DNA from: Serripes groenlandicus
Taxonomy: Eukaryota; Mollusca; Bivalvia; Cardiida; Cardiidae
Reading direction: 5' to 3'
Length of the DNA: 64,000 nucleotides
Assembly: GCA_031761405.1 (NCBI GenBank)
Contig: JASEVX010000007.1
Location: 25,136,859 to 25,200,858, forward strand
The notes below the pieces were generated by a model. The model was not told where the DNA came from. It searched no databases and saw nothing but the letters and a program-made list of their open reading frames with translations. Shown one piece after another: positions 1-10,100 of the stretch. The position numbers were made by a program, and so were the translations under genes. Numbering within the stretch: the stretch's first letter is position 1; every line of letters begins with the position of its first letter.

Positions 1-960
1 ATGAATGTATGAGTCGTGATACGGAATAGCTAATATTTTAAAAATTCTAAGTATAAATACCTGTCAATGCATTTGAGTAATTTGATCCAAATGGACAATA
101 TCTGTAAGAAGTTAATTGAAAAACTGATAATATTGTGAACAATGAAGAGACAGAGTAAACTGCCTGTGTGTGCAGGTTGATTACGATCTACACTAGTCGC
201 AAATCGCTAGGTTGATTTTGATGGTGAAACCTTTTGGAAAAATCGAAGATATTGTATGGAAAGGAGAAAATTATCGTAATAAGCAATTTCATCTATTTTT
301 ACAGTTATTTAAAAAGTATCTACAGCAAAGGTGTCAAAAGTCTTTTGTATCATGAATGGGTTGAAATTAAGACTGTACAATGTATCCCGTAATCAAGCAT
401 TCACAGCATACATTTATCTATGCATATTTTTTTTTTTTTTCAGACAAATATTTTACTAGGTTACAATTGAGTGAATCTACTCTAATTATGAATGTATATA
501 TTTCAACAACAAATAAATTGATACTAGAACATTTTGTTGTCTTTCTCCAAGAAATCTCATCGGATAAAAACACTAGTTACTCAGAGCATTCAGCAATGAC
601 CCTAGTTTGCTTGGGTAATTAATCATGACCTGCTGTGCTACAGACACCGTATCTGAGTTAATGGTACAATTATAACAGTATTGAGATCTGACCGAAAGTT
701 GGAGAAATCCCAATTTTCGAGGATGTGTCGAGGAGTGTTATTCACTCCTCATTGTTTTAATTGGTCACTTTTGAAAATTCTTCTTCGTTGAAACTGGCGA
801 CATGAAATGAGCAATGTTTTGCATTTTGATTAATTATAACGTTCTTGATGAGCCTCCTGTCTCTAAACATGTGTGTGTTGATAACACCATTCACCCGTGA
901 ACGTCTTGTATATTCGACCTTTTCGAAACGCGGTGCTCGTGCATTACAAAGATTGCAATT
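1..960. other. No gene recognised
   Basis: AT-rich sequence with short open frames only, none with a recognisable domain or splice-site support. A T-run lies near 427-441. I see no RNA gene or clear repeat structure here. Confidence 0.5.
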
Positions 961-1345
961 AAAAACAAGAGGGCCATGATGGCCCTGGAATCGCTCACCT
1001 GATTTCTTTTTTTCACTTTAGCTATATAAGCCCCGCCCCCTGGCAGCCATAGTTTCCGACTAATCAACTTGGCTTGAAGGAATTTGATAGAGGAACATTT
1101 CTACAAAATTATTTGAAAATCGGCCAGACTCTTTTGGTGGAGATTTTTTTTTTTAAGTTTTCACTATAGCCATTTAATGCAACATAGCCCTGCCCACTGG
1201 CGGCCATGTTTTTTGACCAATCAATATGGCTTGAAGGGATCTGAAAGTGGGTCATCCAAGGAACATTTCTACACAATTATTTGACAATCGGCCTGACACT
1301 TTCGGAGAAAAAGATTTTTTAAGTTTTCACTTTTTACAAATAGAG
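961..1345 (+). repeat. Dispersed repeat, GGGCCATGATGGCCC family, partial copy
   Basis: Begins with the palindromic head CAAGAGGGCCATGATGGCCC at about 967 and continues with two ~165-bp internal units. The units share 'TGGCTTGAAGGAATTTGAT', 'GGAACATTTCTACA', 'TTTGAAAATCGGCC' and 'AAGTTTTCACTATAGCCAT'. The same family recurs at about 11265-11945, 28671-29460, 36540-38500, 41852-42722, 61270-61745 and 62540-62760. It abuts the LINE fragment that starts near 1345. Confidence 0.85.
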
Positions 1346-1900
1346 TCGTTCAATGAGATTCCGCGGTAATCATTCGGATCCGTTAAACAGCCTTTCTTTT
1401 GAAGTGGAGTAATAATACTACGACTCCATTCACTTGGAAAATTTGAGTTGTAAACAATCTCATTGAACAACTTATGAAGAAACGGCATAATATCATTCAA
1501 AGTATGTATGTACATTTCCAAACAGATTGCATCTGGGCCTGGTGATTTGTTGGTGTTTAAACATTTGACTAGAGCGACTTTTATAAAATATCTGTTATTT
1601 AAGTATGGGTTTGGGCATGTTTGGATAGTTCATGATGTTGGAAATGACAAAAAGCTTTTAAAAGTTTTCACACATAGAATAAAAGGTGTTTTCATGCAAA
1701 AATGGCATACCGATATAAACGAAACACCAAAAGCAATACATTACAAACATTTCAAATCATTGTTAACTCCAAAAAGTTATCTTAATACCGACATTTCCTA
1801 TATATTAAAGAAAACATTGTCAAATTTTAGATGTTCTTCGCAAGAGATCATGATTGAAAAGGCATTTATCTATTGATCGAAATTACAGATTTTATATCAT
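1345..1900 (+). mobile_element. LINE fragment with inverted 5' part (twin-priming structure)
   Basis: Two fragments of one non-LTR retrotransposon type meet head to head near 1575. On the minus strand, 1575 to 1345 encodes the start of a reverse transcriptase ('NKSPGPDAI', then 'FPSEWSRSIITPLQKKG' and 'NDYRGISL'). On the plus strand, about 1576-1900 encodes the region after the RT ('YGFGHVW', then 'FRCSSQEIMIEKA'). The second part resembles the better preserved copy at 7892-8707, which has 'IGFNHVWNNQGT' and ends in a CRLC motif. An internal segment upstream of, and inverted relative to, the 3' segment is the structure left by twin priming. Both parts are truncated and non-functional. Confidence 0.75.
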
Positions 1901-2615
1901 TTTGCGCATCTTTATTACTTGATCAGACTTTGTACAGATAGCATGGATGGGTAGGCAGATAATTGTTGATCTTGGTCTAATTGCTCGCAAATGTGATTTA
2001 AACCATTTAAACCGTGTTTGACGGCGTATGTAGATAATGTTATAAGTCGAGTAGAGCAGGATAAGTCTAGCAACCGCTGGGTTTTATGAGTAAAACACTG
2101 TATGGGTTTGCATTACTCATACTCCAGGAAAGTCAACCCTCTGACCATTGAAAGCAGTATAGCTTCAGATCGTTCAATCTTCCTAATCTGAGTCTACACT
2201 GGTCGCCGTTTAATCACAAGAACGGTTAAGAAATGTCCGACAAACGCAATGAAGTTTAACTAGAAAGCATAGCTGAGAAGGCATACTTTGTATCTACATT
2301 CGCGCTCAACCTTGGATTGGTTTACCTTCTACACGAATGTCCACCGATGAGGTCCAACACCACATCTGTCATTCATTATATGCGGTTATGGACAATTATA
2401 ATTTGATTTGATGTAATTCATCTCCAACCAATGTGCTCAATGATTTATGTGAGATTTATGTGAGAAAGTAGTCAGTTGCATTGGGAGAATGTTATGCTGG
2501 GTACTTGACAAATGTACAAGGACGCCGGGAAGCACATCTTTAGGATAAGTAATCAATATAAGACAACTATAATAGTGTGGTTGACGGTGTTTAATAACTC
2601 CAATCAGTCTTCAGC
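1901..2615. other. No gene recognised
   Basis: Mixed sequence without a long open frame. It lies upstream of the putative signal-peptide exon at 2616, so it may hold that gene's promoter. An AT-rich 'CAATATAAGACAACTATAAT' lies near 2550, but nothing fixes a start site. Confidence 0.35.
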
Positions 2616-2696
2616 ATGAGTCCTATGTTTCGGGTTGTTTTACCAATCCTTGTCTATTGCAGCCTCTGTACAAATGTAGCCCAGACCAGTATGCGG
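2616..2696 (+). CDS. Putative first coding exon with signal peptide (secreted protein)
   Basis: An ATG opens a 27-codon segment with a basic/hydrophobic start (MSPMFRVVLPILVYCSLC) followed by a small-residue region (TNVAQT), a typical secretory signal with a plausible cleavage near Ala22-Gln23. It runs straight into a good splice donor (GG|GTAAGC), so it ends in phase 0. EF-hand-like exons follow at 4031 and 4743, and a phase-0 exon lies at 9128. Membership of one gene is an inference, and the reading phase does not join directly to the 4031 exon. If real, this is the start of a secreted or ER-lumen calcium-binding protein. Confidence 0.45.
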
Positions 2697-2789
2697 GTAA
2701 GCTGCAGTTTTCTTTCTTTTTTTTCTATGCCATTCAAATGAATAAATAGGTTTTTTTATCGTATTGTATTATAAATGACTTAATTAGGG

Positions 2790-3035
2790 ATTATCATTAT
2801 AAACATTATAAATCTCTGCTAAATACTGACAAATATCTATTAATTGACATGCCATTTAAATATAGAATAGCTATTGCTAAATTTCGTTGCTCGAACCACA
2901 AATTTAACCTCGAGACTGTTCGTCACAATACTATTGATCGTGAACTAAGAATAAAACATTGTTGAATGTGAATTTCATGTGTTATTTCAATGCCAAAGGT
3001 TTGATCAATTAAGAACTGTATTTTTATTTGATTGA
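2790..3035 (+). mobile_element. LINE 3' fragment (same family as 7892-8707)
   Basis: Translation gives 'HYKHYKSLLNTDKYLL', 'MPFKYRIAIAKFRCSNHKF', 'RELRIKHC' and, after a frameshift near 2963, 'CEFHVLFQC'. This matches the C-terminal tail of the LINE copies at 1576-1900, 7892-8707 and 21285-21610, where a paired-cysteine/His motif closes ORF2. The fragment is short and decayed. Confidence 0.65.
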
Positions 3036-4030
3036 TATACAGGCGACACCAACATTGATGACTTTTATACACATGATAGCTCCCGCAAGATCGAAGGTCA
3101 AAAAGAAACAATTCAGCCCGCGCTCCTAGTAGCATCATACAACGCCGCGTAGAACGTTACAGCAGCTTATTTTTTTTTATTAAAATTTGAAATTTTACAA
3201 AAATTAAATCACACGTTGTGCACATGAAATAAAGATACATGATGTTATGCTATCGCATTTTGAATGACGTCCCATCCTATTTCAAATACGTTAAATCATT
3301 GACAGTTGAAGATGAAGTTTGCCTTCGCAGCCAAACTGTCTTATTGAAATGAACCACCTTTGTCAGCAGTTTATTTAAACCTTTTGTGCCGAATTGACGA
3401 ACAGTGCAAAGGAAGATAAAACTGCGCTGATGTGCATGTTAATATGGTTCTACACTGGTCGTATTTTTCCTCGATACCAGGCCGGGTCATACCAATTAGT
3501 TTAAAAATGGTAGTAAAGGCTTTTCCTCCTTGATGAGCAAGGGTGTGCGGTTAGCATTATGACTGACGCGATGGTGTCAGTACAAAATAGTCTAATAGTA
3601 CGTGTTACTTAGCCAAGCAACGCCGTGATGTAACTGAAAATTGTTGAAAGCGGCTGATAGCACCACACAAATAGACATGTATGTCATAAGGACGGTTTAG
3701 AGCAGCTCGAATTAGGCCATGCAATTTATAAAATGATAACTATTATCCTAATGTCCTATTATACACTGGCCTTTTAAACTTTCACAACAATGCAATTGGA
3801 TTAATTAAAAAAAAAGCGCGAGTCGTGCTTTAGTAAAACCAGTTTGGTGATATTGACCTGATCCAGATTTAGTTGTCACCAGTTTACGTTGAAATTCCCG
3901 TGGGCCAACTAGCGAAAACGGATGATCCAGATAAACCTGCGAATCAAATCTGCACCGGTCGATAATGTATGCTTTTTCATTGGTTTTCTGGACGCAAAAC
4001 GTGATTATATTCTTAAATATCTATTTTCAG
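3036..4030. other. No intact gene; weak SINE-like tail near 3632
   Basis: About 3632-3665 ('GCCGTGATGTAACTGAAAAT...AAGCGGC') resembles the conserved 3' core of the SINE at 39960-40056, but lacks the GTTAAAC tail. The translation near 3257-3350 is vaguely LINE-like ('RILNDVPSYFKY'). I recognise nothing else. Confidence 0.35.
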
Positions 4031-4163
4031 GTTTTCTTAAATTCTTCAATGCTAACTCCCACGACGGAACTATGTGCAGGAACGAACTAAGATCTGCATT
4101 GAACCGTGTCGGTGTAGATCCATCATCCGAAGATCTCGATGATTGTTCTGGTCAGCGTCAACA
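4031..4163 (+). pseudogene. EF-hand exon of a calmodulin-like gene (probably non-functional gene)
   Basis: The segment follows a clear acceptor (CTATTTTCAG) and ends at a good donor (ACA|GTAAGT). It encodes a helix-loop-helix 'FLKFFNANSHDGTMCRNELRSAL' in pieces: the loop keeps Asp5-Gly6 and the bidentate Glu12 but has Ala at position 1. A following 'LNRVGVDPSSEDLDD' is the usual linker to the next hand. With the exon at 4743 it would form a small calcium-binding protein. With this donor the phase does not join cleanly to the 4741 acceptor; a GT at 4151 would fit but is a weak site. That and the stop in the next exon suggest a decayed gene. It could also belong with the signal-peptide exon at 2616. 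Confidence 0.6.
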
Positions 4164-4339
4164 GTAAGTACAAGAAGATCCATACAGCTTTAAATGACAT
4201 GAACAAAAATCCATCATTATTTATTCCCTTTTCTACAATTGAGAAAAGTGTTGATTAAATTAAACTTGTTTATTTGGAAAGACTAGGCACGGTGTGTAGT
4301 GTTCGATTCATATCTATCAATGTTAAAGCAACTACAAAT

Positions 4340-4625
4340 CAATATATGAGCCGTCCAGCGAGAAAACCAACATTATGGCCTCTGTATATTGTATCGACCC
4401 AGAACAGCATGCGCTGTCCGCGTAGACTGATCGGGACCCGACATATTCCGTCCTAGTGGGATATAGGCATAGAGTAATGATTCCTGAAACAGAAAATCAA
4501 CAGGAGGCGAAAAGTGTCTATCCGGGTAAGAATGCGCGGCATGCTTAGGCTGATTCGGGTCGATACTTTATGCAGAGTCCACAATGTTGGTTTTCTCGCG
4601 GAACGGCTCATATATGCAAGGACTT
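4340..4625. mobile_element. Non-autonomous palindromic element (MITE-like), copy 1
   Basis: The left end (about 4346-4412, 'ATATGAGCCGTCCAGCGAGA', then 'AAACCAACATTATGG' and 'TATCGACC') reappears inverted at about 4556-4617, giving inverted arms of roughly 65 bp with some mismatches. A related copy lies at 59562-59720. It sits in the intron between the two EF-hand exons. Confidence 0.65.
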
Positions 4626-4742
4626 GTCCAAAGGCAAAGACGAGGTTACCTATTGTAGAAATACAATAGGATGAGGGTTAATTTGTGTTCGCCGTCTTCA
4701 TTTGAAATTGTATTTTATACTTGGATTTGGCCATTTTCAGGT

Positions 4743-5040
4743 AGCGGCCGCTCCGGGCAGTGTTTCGTCGACCTGGTCAGCAGCTACACTCTTTTCCGTG
4801 ACGTAGAAACGGAGTACGCTACGGCTTTCTGAATCTATGACGTTTCCGGTCGGGGCAGCTTGTCACGTGACGATATCAATAACATCATAAATACACATAG
4901 AATTAAAGTGAACCTTGATCAGCTGATGAACGAAGTCGATGTTAATCATGACGGGGAAATAGAGAATAATAGATTGGTGCCGTGGATTGAGAAAGTTTAT
5001 CTGGCAAGGCGGAGTAATTTATTGGATGAGCCGAAGGCGA
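4743..5040 (+). pseudogene. EF-hand exon with in-frame stop (calmodulin-like gene)
   Basis: After the acceptor ATTTTCAG at 4733-4740 one frame reads 'CFVDLVSSY', 'ETEYATAF', a TGA at 4830-4832, then 'IYDVSGRGSLSRDDI' and 'VDVNHDGEIENNRLVPW'. These are two EF-hand loops. The first (D-V-S-G-R-G-S-L-S-R-D-D) is complete. The second (D-V-N-H-D-G-E-I-E-N-N-R) has Arg instead of Glu at position 12. The TGA falls in the incoming helix of the first loop, where the family has a charged residue. After about codon 5010 the frame runs into an inverted copy of itself. I read this as a broken calcium-binding protein gene; a selenocysteine reading is not supported. Confidence 0.65.
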
Positions 5041-5109
5041 ATCCGATAAATTACGGTCCCGAGCCAGATAAACTTTCTCAATCCACGGCACCAACCTATT
5101 ATTCTATTT
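4957..5109. repeat. Local inverted duplication inside the EF-hand exon
   Basis: 4957-5005 and 5063-5109 are reverse complements over about 47 bp (3-4 differences) with a 57-bp spacer. The left arm is coding (GEIENNRLVPWIEKVYLA), so the right arm looks like a secondary inverted copy. Confidence 0.9.
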
Positions 5110-5132
5110 ATCCTGTCGCATTTATTTTTTAA

Positions 5133-5436
5133 TTGTATGGCTGCTTTAAAAATGATCCTTTTGCATCCCTTTGATTTTGACGTCATGTTTTATAAATAAA
5201 CAGCAGCCATTTGTGATTGATGCGCGGAAAGAAATAGTTCTCAAAATCGTTCTCAAAATTCTAACATAATACAACACAAAAAACACCTATCTTCATGAAT
5301 GTTGTATTCACAAATGAGAAATATTTACTAAAGAAATATTTAAGTTGCAAGAATTCATTTATAAGTCAATAATTTCTATTTTGATAGCCAATTCAGGCGC
5401 AGGTTTTCCACGCAGCACGCTATTTTCACATCGAAA
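5133..5436. other. No gene recognised
   Basis: AT-rich sequence between the EF-hand exon and the 3' end of the minus-strand recombinase. I see no motif. Confidence 0.4.
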
Positions 5437-7726
5437 TCAAATCATATGGAAATTAAAGTTCTGGATATTTAAAACAGCTTCAGAAGACAGAGAATTCATC
5501 TGTGTATTAAGTGCGACAGTGTCGTTTTCAAATGCAATAGAATTTCCTGCGGAATTTGACGGCATCGACGGAGTTTGCATTTGAGAAGATTGGTGGGGTA
5601 CTGGTAAGTTTGGAAATTCATTGACATTTTGACGGGTTTGGGGTTGCGATTTGCACATTCGTCCTGAATTGACATTGAACTCTGAAATCATTTGTCTTGG
5701 TTCTACATGTGTGCCTCAGCTGCAAGGTTTAGGAAAGCTATTTTGGTCAGCTGTGGGAGTGGTTAGTGATTATGGCTGTGCATCACTGCCAACAGGCTAA
5801 AAGCTGACTGTGGATGATAGCTTAGATCTTGCATTAGAAAGAATTGTTGAGCATTGTTTGTGCTTCTCCTCAGATATTGCCGAGTAGTACATGACGGACT
5901 GAATATTTTTATGCCCGCTAATTTGAATGATATCTGTTGGGTCAATGCCCGAGTCGCGTATATTCTGAACCAAGTGCTTCCGGGTTTAATGGTTAGTTAG
6001 GCGTTTATTTTCATCTAAACCACCATCCGCAGCCATAGCTTTAAGCAGACCACCAATTGTTATCTCCCCAAGTGTCATTTTCATGAACCAGTTTTCATTA
6101 TCAATTTTTTGAGAGCTAGTGCGGCATGCAATGTAAAATGGATGGTCTGGTTGAGACAAAAGCCCATCGGTCTTTTGCTGGCATAACGTTTGTACAGTTC
6201 AACGGGACATCGTTCTTTATCTTCTGGAGTTGCATACATTTTGGGTGTTATCTGCCTGACGTCGCTGATGTTGGTCCCTGTCCTCGTCTTGGTCTGACGT
6301 TCTTGAAGCTCGAGGTACAACATCACCCCATCTACAATAAAGTTTGTTTTTCTTAATGTAGAAAATAAGTAGAACATAAGTTTCGGTTTAATACTCAAAT
6401 ATTTAGGTCACATATTTTAATTTAAAGAAATATTCTCATTTATTCGCAAACAAAATAAAAGCTCAAGGTAGTTGTATTGAAAGAATCATTCAATGCCTCT
6501 AAGAATTATGAAATAAAAAAAATTGCCATAATTTTCATGTTTCTTTTTTATGCTATGGGCTGTCGTCCGTCGTCTGTTAGCAATTTACAAAATCAACTTC
6601 TTCTCAATAACCAACAGTGGGATTTTGATGAAACTTCATAGGTAGCATCCTGGCATGGTCCTCTACAAATATTTTGCAAAGAAATTAATTCCATGCAGAA
6701 CTCTGGTTGCCATGGCAACCGAAAGGAAAAAAATAAAAAATCTTGTCACAAACTGCAAGCCCTAAAGCTTAGATATTTGGTATGTTGCATTGTCTAGTGA
6801 ACCTCTACAAAGTTTGTTCAAATCATGTCCCTACGGTCAAAATTTGCCCCGCCCCGGGAGTCATATATTTTACATAGAGTAATATAGGAAAAATCTTCTT
6901 GTCCCAAACCATAAGTTTTTTTAACTTTAATCACAGTTAATTAAAATGAATTAAATACATATATAATTTGATGAAGTAAATGAAGTGGAATACTATTAAA
7001 TAATATTCACTATTACATTTAATATGTGTAACTGTTGTTTTTGAGGTAATTTCTTGTTTTAATGAAGTTGTGTATCAAGTGAAATAAAAGCTATTAATAT
7101 ACCTTTCCGAGCCTCTTAAGGGATTTCTGTTTTGCGTGAAGATCATCCCTGCTAAGCTGAACTACATTTAACTGGTCAGAGAAGATTATGTGAGGATACT
7201 GATGTCTACGCAGTTTGCGATCAATACTTGAAATCATATTTCGTATTGTTGATGGTTCATACTCATCACCGTCGGGTTTTCTGACAGACAGAATGTAGTG
7301 TGCCAGGTACTTGTCTAGGATATCCGACTCAATTTCATGGATATTTCTTATTTCTTGTTTGGGTGAGAGGAACCTTTCAAACTTGGCAGCATCTGACAGT
7401 GTTTTTTTTTTACAGTGTTCTTATTCTCTTCATTCTGGATTAATTTTCTTACATTTTCTGAAGATGGTTATTTCAGGTGTGGTTTGAATGGGAAATGATT
7501 CAACCTGAGCAGGTGCTTCAGAGTTAATGGTTGGGAATTCTTTTGTTGAATTATTGTAACTTGTCATATCAGTGTTTAAAATGTGAGTGGCAGTTAGCAT
7601 GTTGCTGGGACAGGGGTCTTCTTGCATGTCAGTGAACAACAGGTTGATGTCAAAACCCTGTTCTTATAAGAATTCAGTGCTGGTCATTTCAGCTACAGCA
7701 GTAGTGGGTGAATTCTGATCGTTCAT
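5437..7726 (-). pseudogene. Tyrosine recombinase pseudogene (DUF3504 / Crypton-like)
   Basis: Reading on the minus strand from the ATG at 7726: an N-terminal tail (stop after 'STEFL'), then near 7410-7085 'LSPKQEIRNIHEIESDI', 'YEPSTIRNMISSIDRKLRR' and 'KQKSLKRLGK', the N-terminal core of DUF3504 proteins, followed by a GTATAT donor. From about 6345 come 'LELQERQTKTRTG', 'KMYATPEDKERCPVELYKRY' and, after a frameshift near 6150, 'PFYIACRTSS'. The catalytic part shows 'LTNH', a TAA in place of one codon, 'TRKH' (HxxR box), 'ISGHKN' and the nucleophile in 'SVMYYSAIS'. A low-complexity tail ends in 'NIQNFNFHMI' with three further stops. The segment between the N-terminal core and 'LELQERQ' was not found. 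The family derives from Crypton-type YR transposons; this copy is dead. Confidence 0.8.
6540..6900 (+). repeat. Dispersed repeat inside the recombinase intron
   Basis: Contains the clam-type repeat signature 'GTCCGTCGTCTGTTAGCAAT', 'CTTCTCAATAACCAACAG', 'GTTGCCATGGCAACCGAAAG' and 'GCCCCGCCCCGGGAG'. No coding capacity. Confidence 0.55.
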
Positions 7727-7891
7727 ACTGTATCATTACACAAATCATCCCAAATAACATCAAAGATCCCCTGACTTAAATCTTGACTCATTTCTAGGTC
7801 AGTACAGCCGACAATATTTACAGACGCTTGTTTACTATACGTCGTATTTAGGTCAAGCAAATTCGTTTATAAACTTGTGTTTGAACCGTTA

Positions 7892-8707
7892 TTACAAAAT
7901 AACAAAAACAAATATGTTAAAGTAAATATTTATTGACCAGTGACAATCAAAGGCTAGAAGTTTCAACTTTTGTAAAAATACGAATAAGTGCCCCTCAACA
8001 TTGGAATTGCACAACCTACAAATTCTCTCTTCAAGAGGTGTTTTTGTGTATCTCCCTTCCTCAATAAACAGTTTATGAGCACTTATTCGTATTTTTACAA
8101 AAGTTGAAACTTCTAACCTGTGATTGTCACTGGTCAATAAATATTTTTCTAGTTCATAAGAAGATTTTAGATTTCTATAAGTTCTTAACTTATTACCATT
8201 TACCAAATTGCTGTTATCATCAAAAAGTGATTTTTTACAAAAAGCTATGTAAGATTGTTTCAACTTTTCAGTAACTGAATGTATCAGTTTATGTTTTGAA
8301 AAGGTACCTTGGTTGTTCCAAACATGATTAAAACCTATTTTATGTAGCAATAATTTTAAGTTAGCTCCAAATCCTTTTTGTAAAAGAATGCTGTCATTGT
8401 AAGCCCTTTTAACCAATTTGTTACTTTTGGCCGTAATTACATGGTTCCAAAAAATTATACTTGACTTTAAACCAAAAATAGCTAAGGGAAAGATACCAAG
8501 CTCTGCTCTAACTCCTAGTAAAAATTTACAGAATTTTAATTGTATTTTTTCTGGGAAGAAAGTTTCATATCGACTCTCTACAGGTACTGTCGAGTTAACT
8601 ATAGTACTATCTAGACACCACAATTCACTACAATACAATAATATTGGTTTGATGCAATGTTCATACATTTTCAAAAATAGTTGCACATTCATATTATCTG
8701 TTGACAA
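7892..8707 (-). mobile_element. LINE ORF2 C-terminal fragment (post-RT region)
   Basis: A 271-codon frame carries the region following the RT domain: 'YEHCIKPILLYCSELWCL' (the end-of-RT 'I.PIL.Y..E.W' motif), 'VRAELGIFPLAIFG', 'IGFNHVWNNQGT', 'KIRISAHKLFIEEGRY' and 'EERICRLCNSNVEGHLF'. The last is the start of the terminal cysteine/His motif. The normal reading ends near 7991; the remainder of the frame is an inverted copy of the preceding coding sequence. There is no RT core, so it is a 5'-truncated insertion. Related fragments lie at 1345-1900, 2790-3035 and 21285-21610. Confidence 0.75.
7921..8147. repeat. Local inverted duplication in the LINE fragment
   Basis: 7921-7991 and 8079-8147 are near-perfect reverse complements (about 70 bp, 3-4 differences) separated by 87 bp. 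The right arm is genuine LINE coding sequence (minus strand, 'DNHRLEVSTFVKIRIS'); the left arm is the added inverted copy. Confidence 0.9.
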
Positions 8708-8756
8708 AGCTTATTCAAAACTTAATTCAAATCAACTCAGTTTCACAGCACCCTGA

Positions 8757-9126
8757 AAGAATGCACTGCCAGGAAAAAGCACATATTTTCGAAGTTCTGT
8801 ATTAAATATGACCTTTTTTCAAAGATAAAAGACCTAGATGTGCAAGAACTGTCCGAAATAGATTGATGTCAGTCCAAATTACATGTTGATATTTCTTATT
8901 TTCTAGTTATAACATATATTTCTATACAAAAACGCTCACATGTATTTTTAACTACCAAGTAAACAGTTTTCCAGGGTAACAATTTCAGTTGAAATAAACA
9001 CCTGATTTTGCTTTCATGGAGGGTATCGATGAACGGATGCAATCTTCAAATATTATTTTTTTCGAGCACTAACCCAGTCGGATTAGTAACCTGAAATACT
9101 GTTTACTCTTTTGATATGTTATTGCA
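8757..9126. other. No gene recognised
   Basis: AT-rich, no motif seen except the polypyrimidine/acceptor tract that precedes 9128. Confidence 0.4.
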
Positions 9127-9127
9127 G

Positions 9128-9221
9128 ATGGCCAACCAACCTTTAGCTGTTCAAGTTATGTCAGCTGACCGATCAGTCCGCAAAGGAATTGTTTCCAGTG
9201 ACTTTGAAGATCTGATGAAAA
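9128..9221 (+). CDS. Possible internal exon of an EF-hand-like protein
   Basis: Acceptor 'GATATGTTATTGCAG' at 9113-9127 and donor AAAAC|GTATGT bracket an open segment, 'MANQPLAVQVMSADRSVRKG' then 'IVSSDFEDLMKT'. The spacing of 'SADRSVRKGIVSSDFEDLM' resembles a degenerate EF-hand (loop then F-x-x-L-M helix). It begins in phase 0, which matches the phase-0 end of the signal-peptide exon at 2616-2696. The two could be joined, with the intervening 6.4 kb of repeats and the 4-5 kb exons as insertions or duplicates. This is an inference from splice sites and weak similarity. Confidence 0.35.
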
Positions 9222-9639
9222 CGTATGTATCACATGTCCAGCATGGAAATGGTCAATGAAAACATCGAAGCCATTATTGTTTACTTTATTTGTTTAAATT
9301 TAGTTTAGTTTAAACTTATTTATTTAATGATTGGGAAACAAGTTCTTACAACTTATACTTATCTCTCTTGACGGTTCCTGGGTTGAACCAGTACTTTGCG
9401 CCTGGGAAGGTCATGAAAGAATCTTGCCCCTAGACCTCCAATCTTTTCAGCAATTTAAAAAATGCCATATTGAAATAAATTTCTTCATAAGAAGAAAAGT
9501 TGAAACTTGCTTGTCTGACATTTGACGGCAAGAAAATTAAACAAGGCCTAACTCGATCATCGGGAGATGTGGACCTATTGGGATTTGAGGAATCAACTTC
9601 TTCGCAAGAACGTCGTTTTGACTAACAGGTGGCTAAATT

Positions 9640-10100
9640 GAATAAAAAGTTGTGGTCGTTCGCCTAAAATTCTCGAATGTGGTCGTTCGCATAATTTGAT
9701 TATTTTACGATTTCTTTCAAAAACATAATTTCGCCTTGAAAATGTATGATAAATGGTATATATTTGATGTTCATATACTTTTTTTGTAAAGAACCAGTTG
9801 AAACTAGCCGATTTATCATTGTTTTTGCAAGATATACAAAATGTGTGGTCGTCTGCATCGCCGATTCCAAATTTGATTTTGAATGTTCTCAAAAAATACA
9901 ACATCAAGAATGACAGACAGTATACCATATGAAAGCGGAAATAAAAAAGCTAGGTCTTGTTTTAATTTGATTCAATTTAATAAAGAAAATATCAAAAACA
10001 TACCTTTTGTTGTGTCAAAATCGCCGTGGTCGTTTGCATTTGTGATGACGTCGCAATTCTTGCTCCCCCACAGTGTTATTGCTCCTAACTAATTTGTTTA
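9640..10100. repeat. Unclassified element with recurring GTGGTCGTTCGCA motif
   Basis: 'GTGGTCGTTCGC' or close variants occur at about 9652, 9680, 9843 and 10026, spaced irregularly; a related 'GGTCGTTTGCATC' occurs near 46228. Open frames on both strands cover the segment, but I recognise no protein in them. Confidence 0.4.

Noticed and set aside
4742..4751. NotI-like GCGGCCGC as vector contamination
   Set aside because: It is inside an exon-like segment with a coherent acceptor and EF-hand frame; no vector sequence flanks it.
4830..4832. TGA in the EF-hand exon as selenocysteine
   Set aside because: It falls at a helix position with no redox role and no SECIS-like hairpin was seen downstream; a mutation is simpler.
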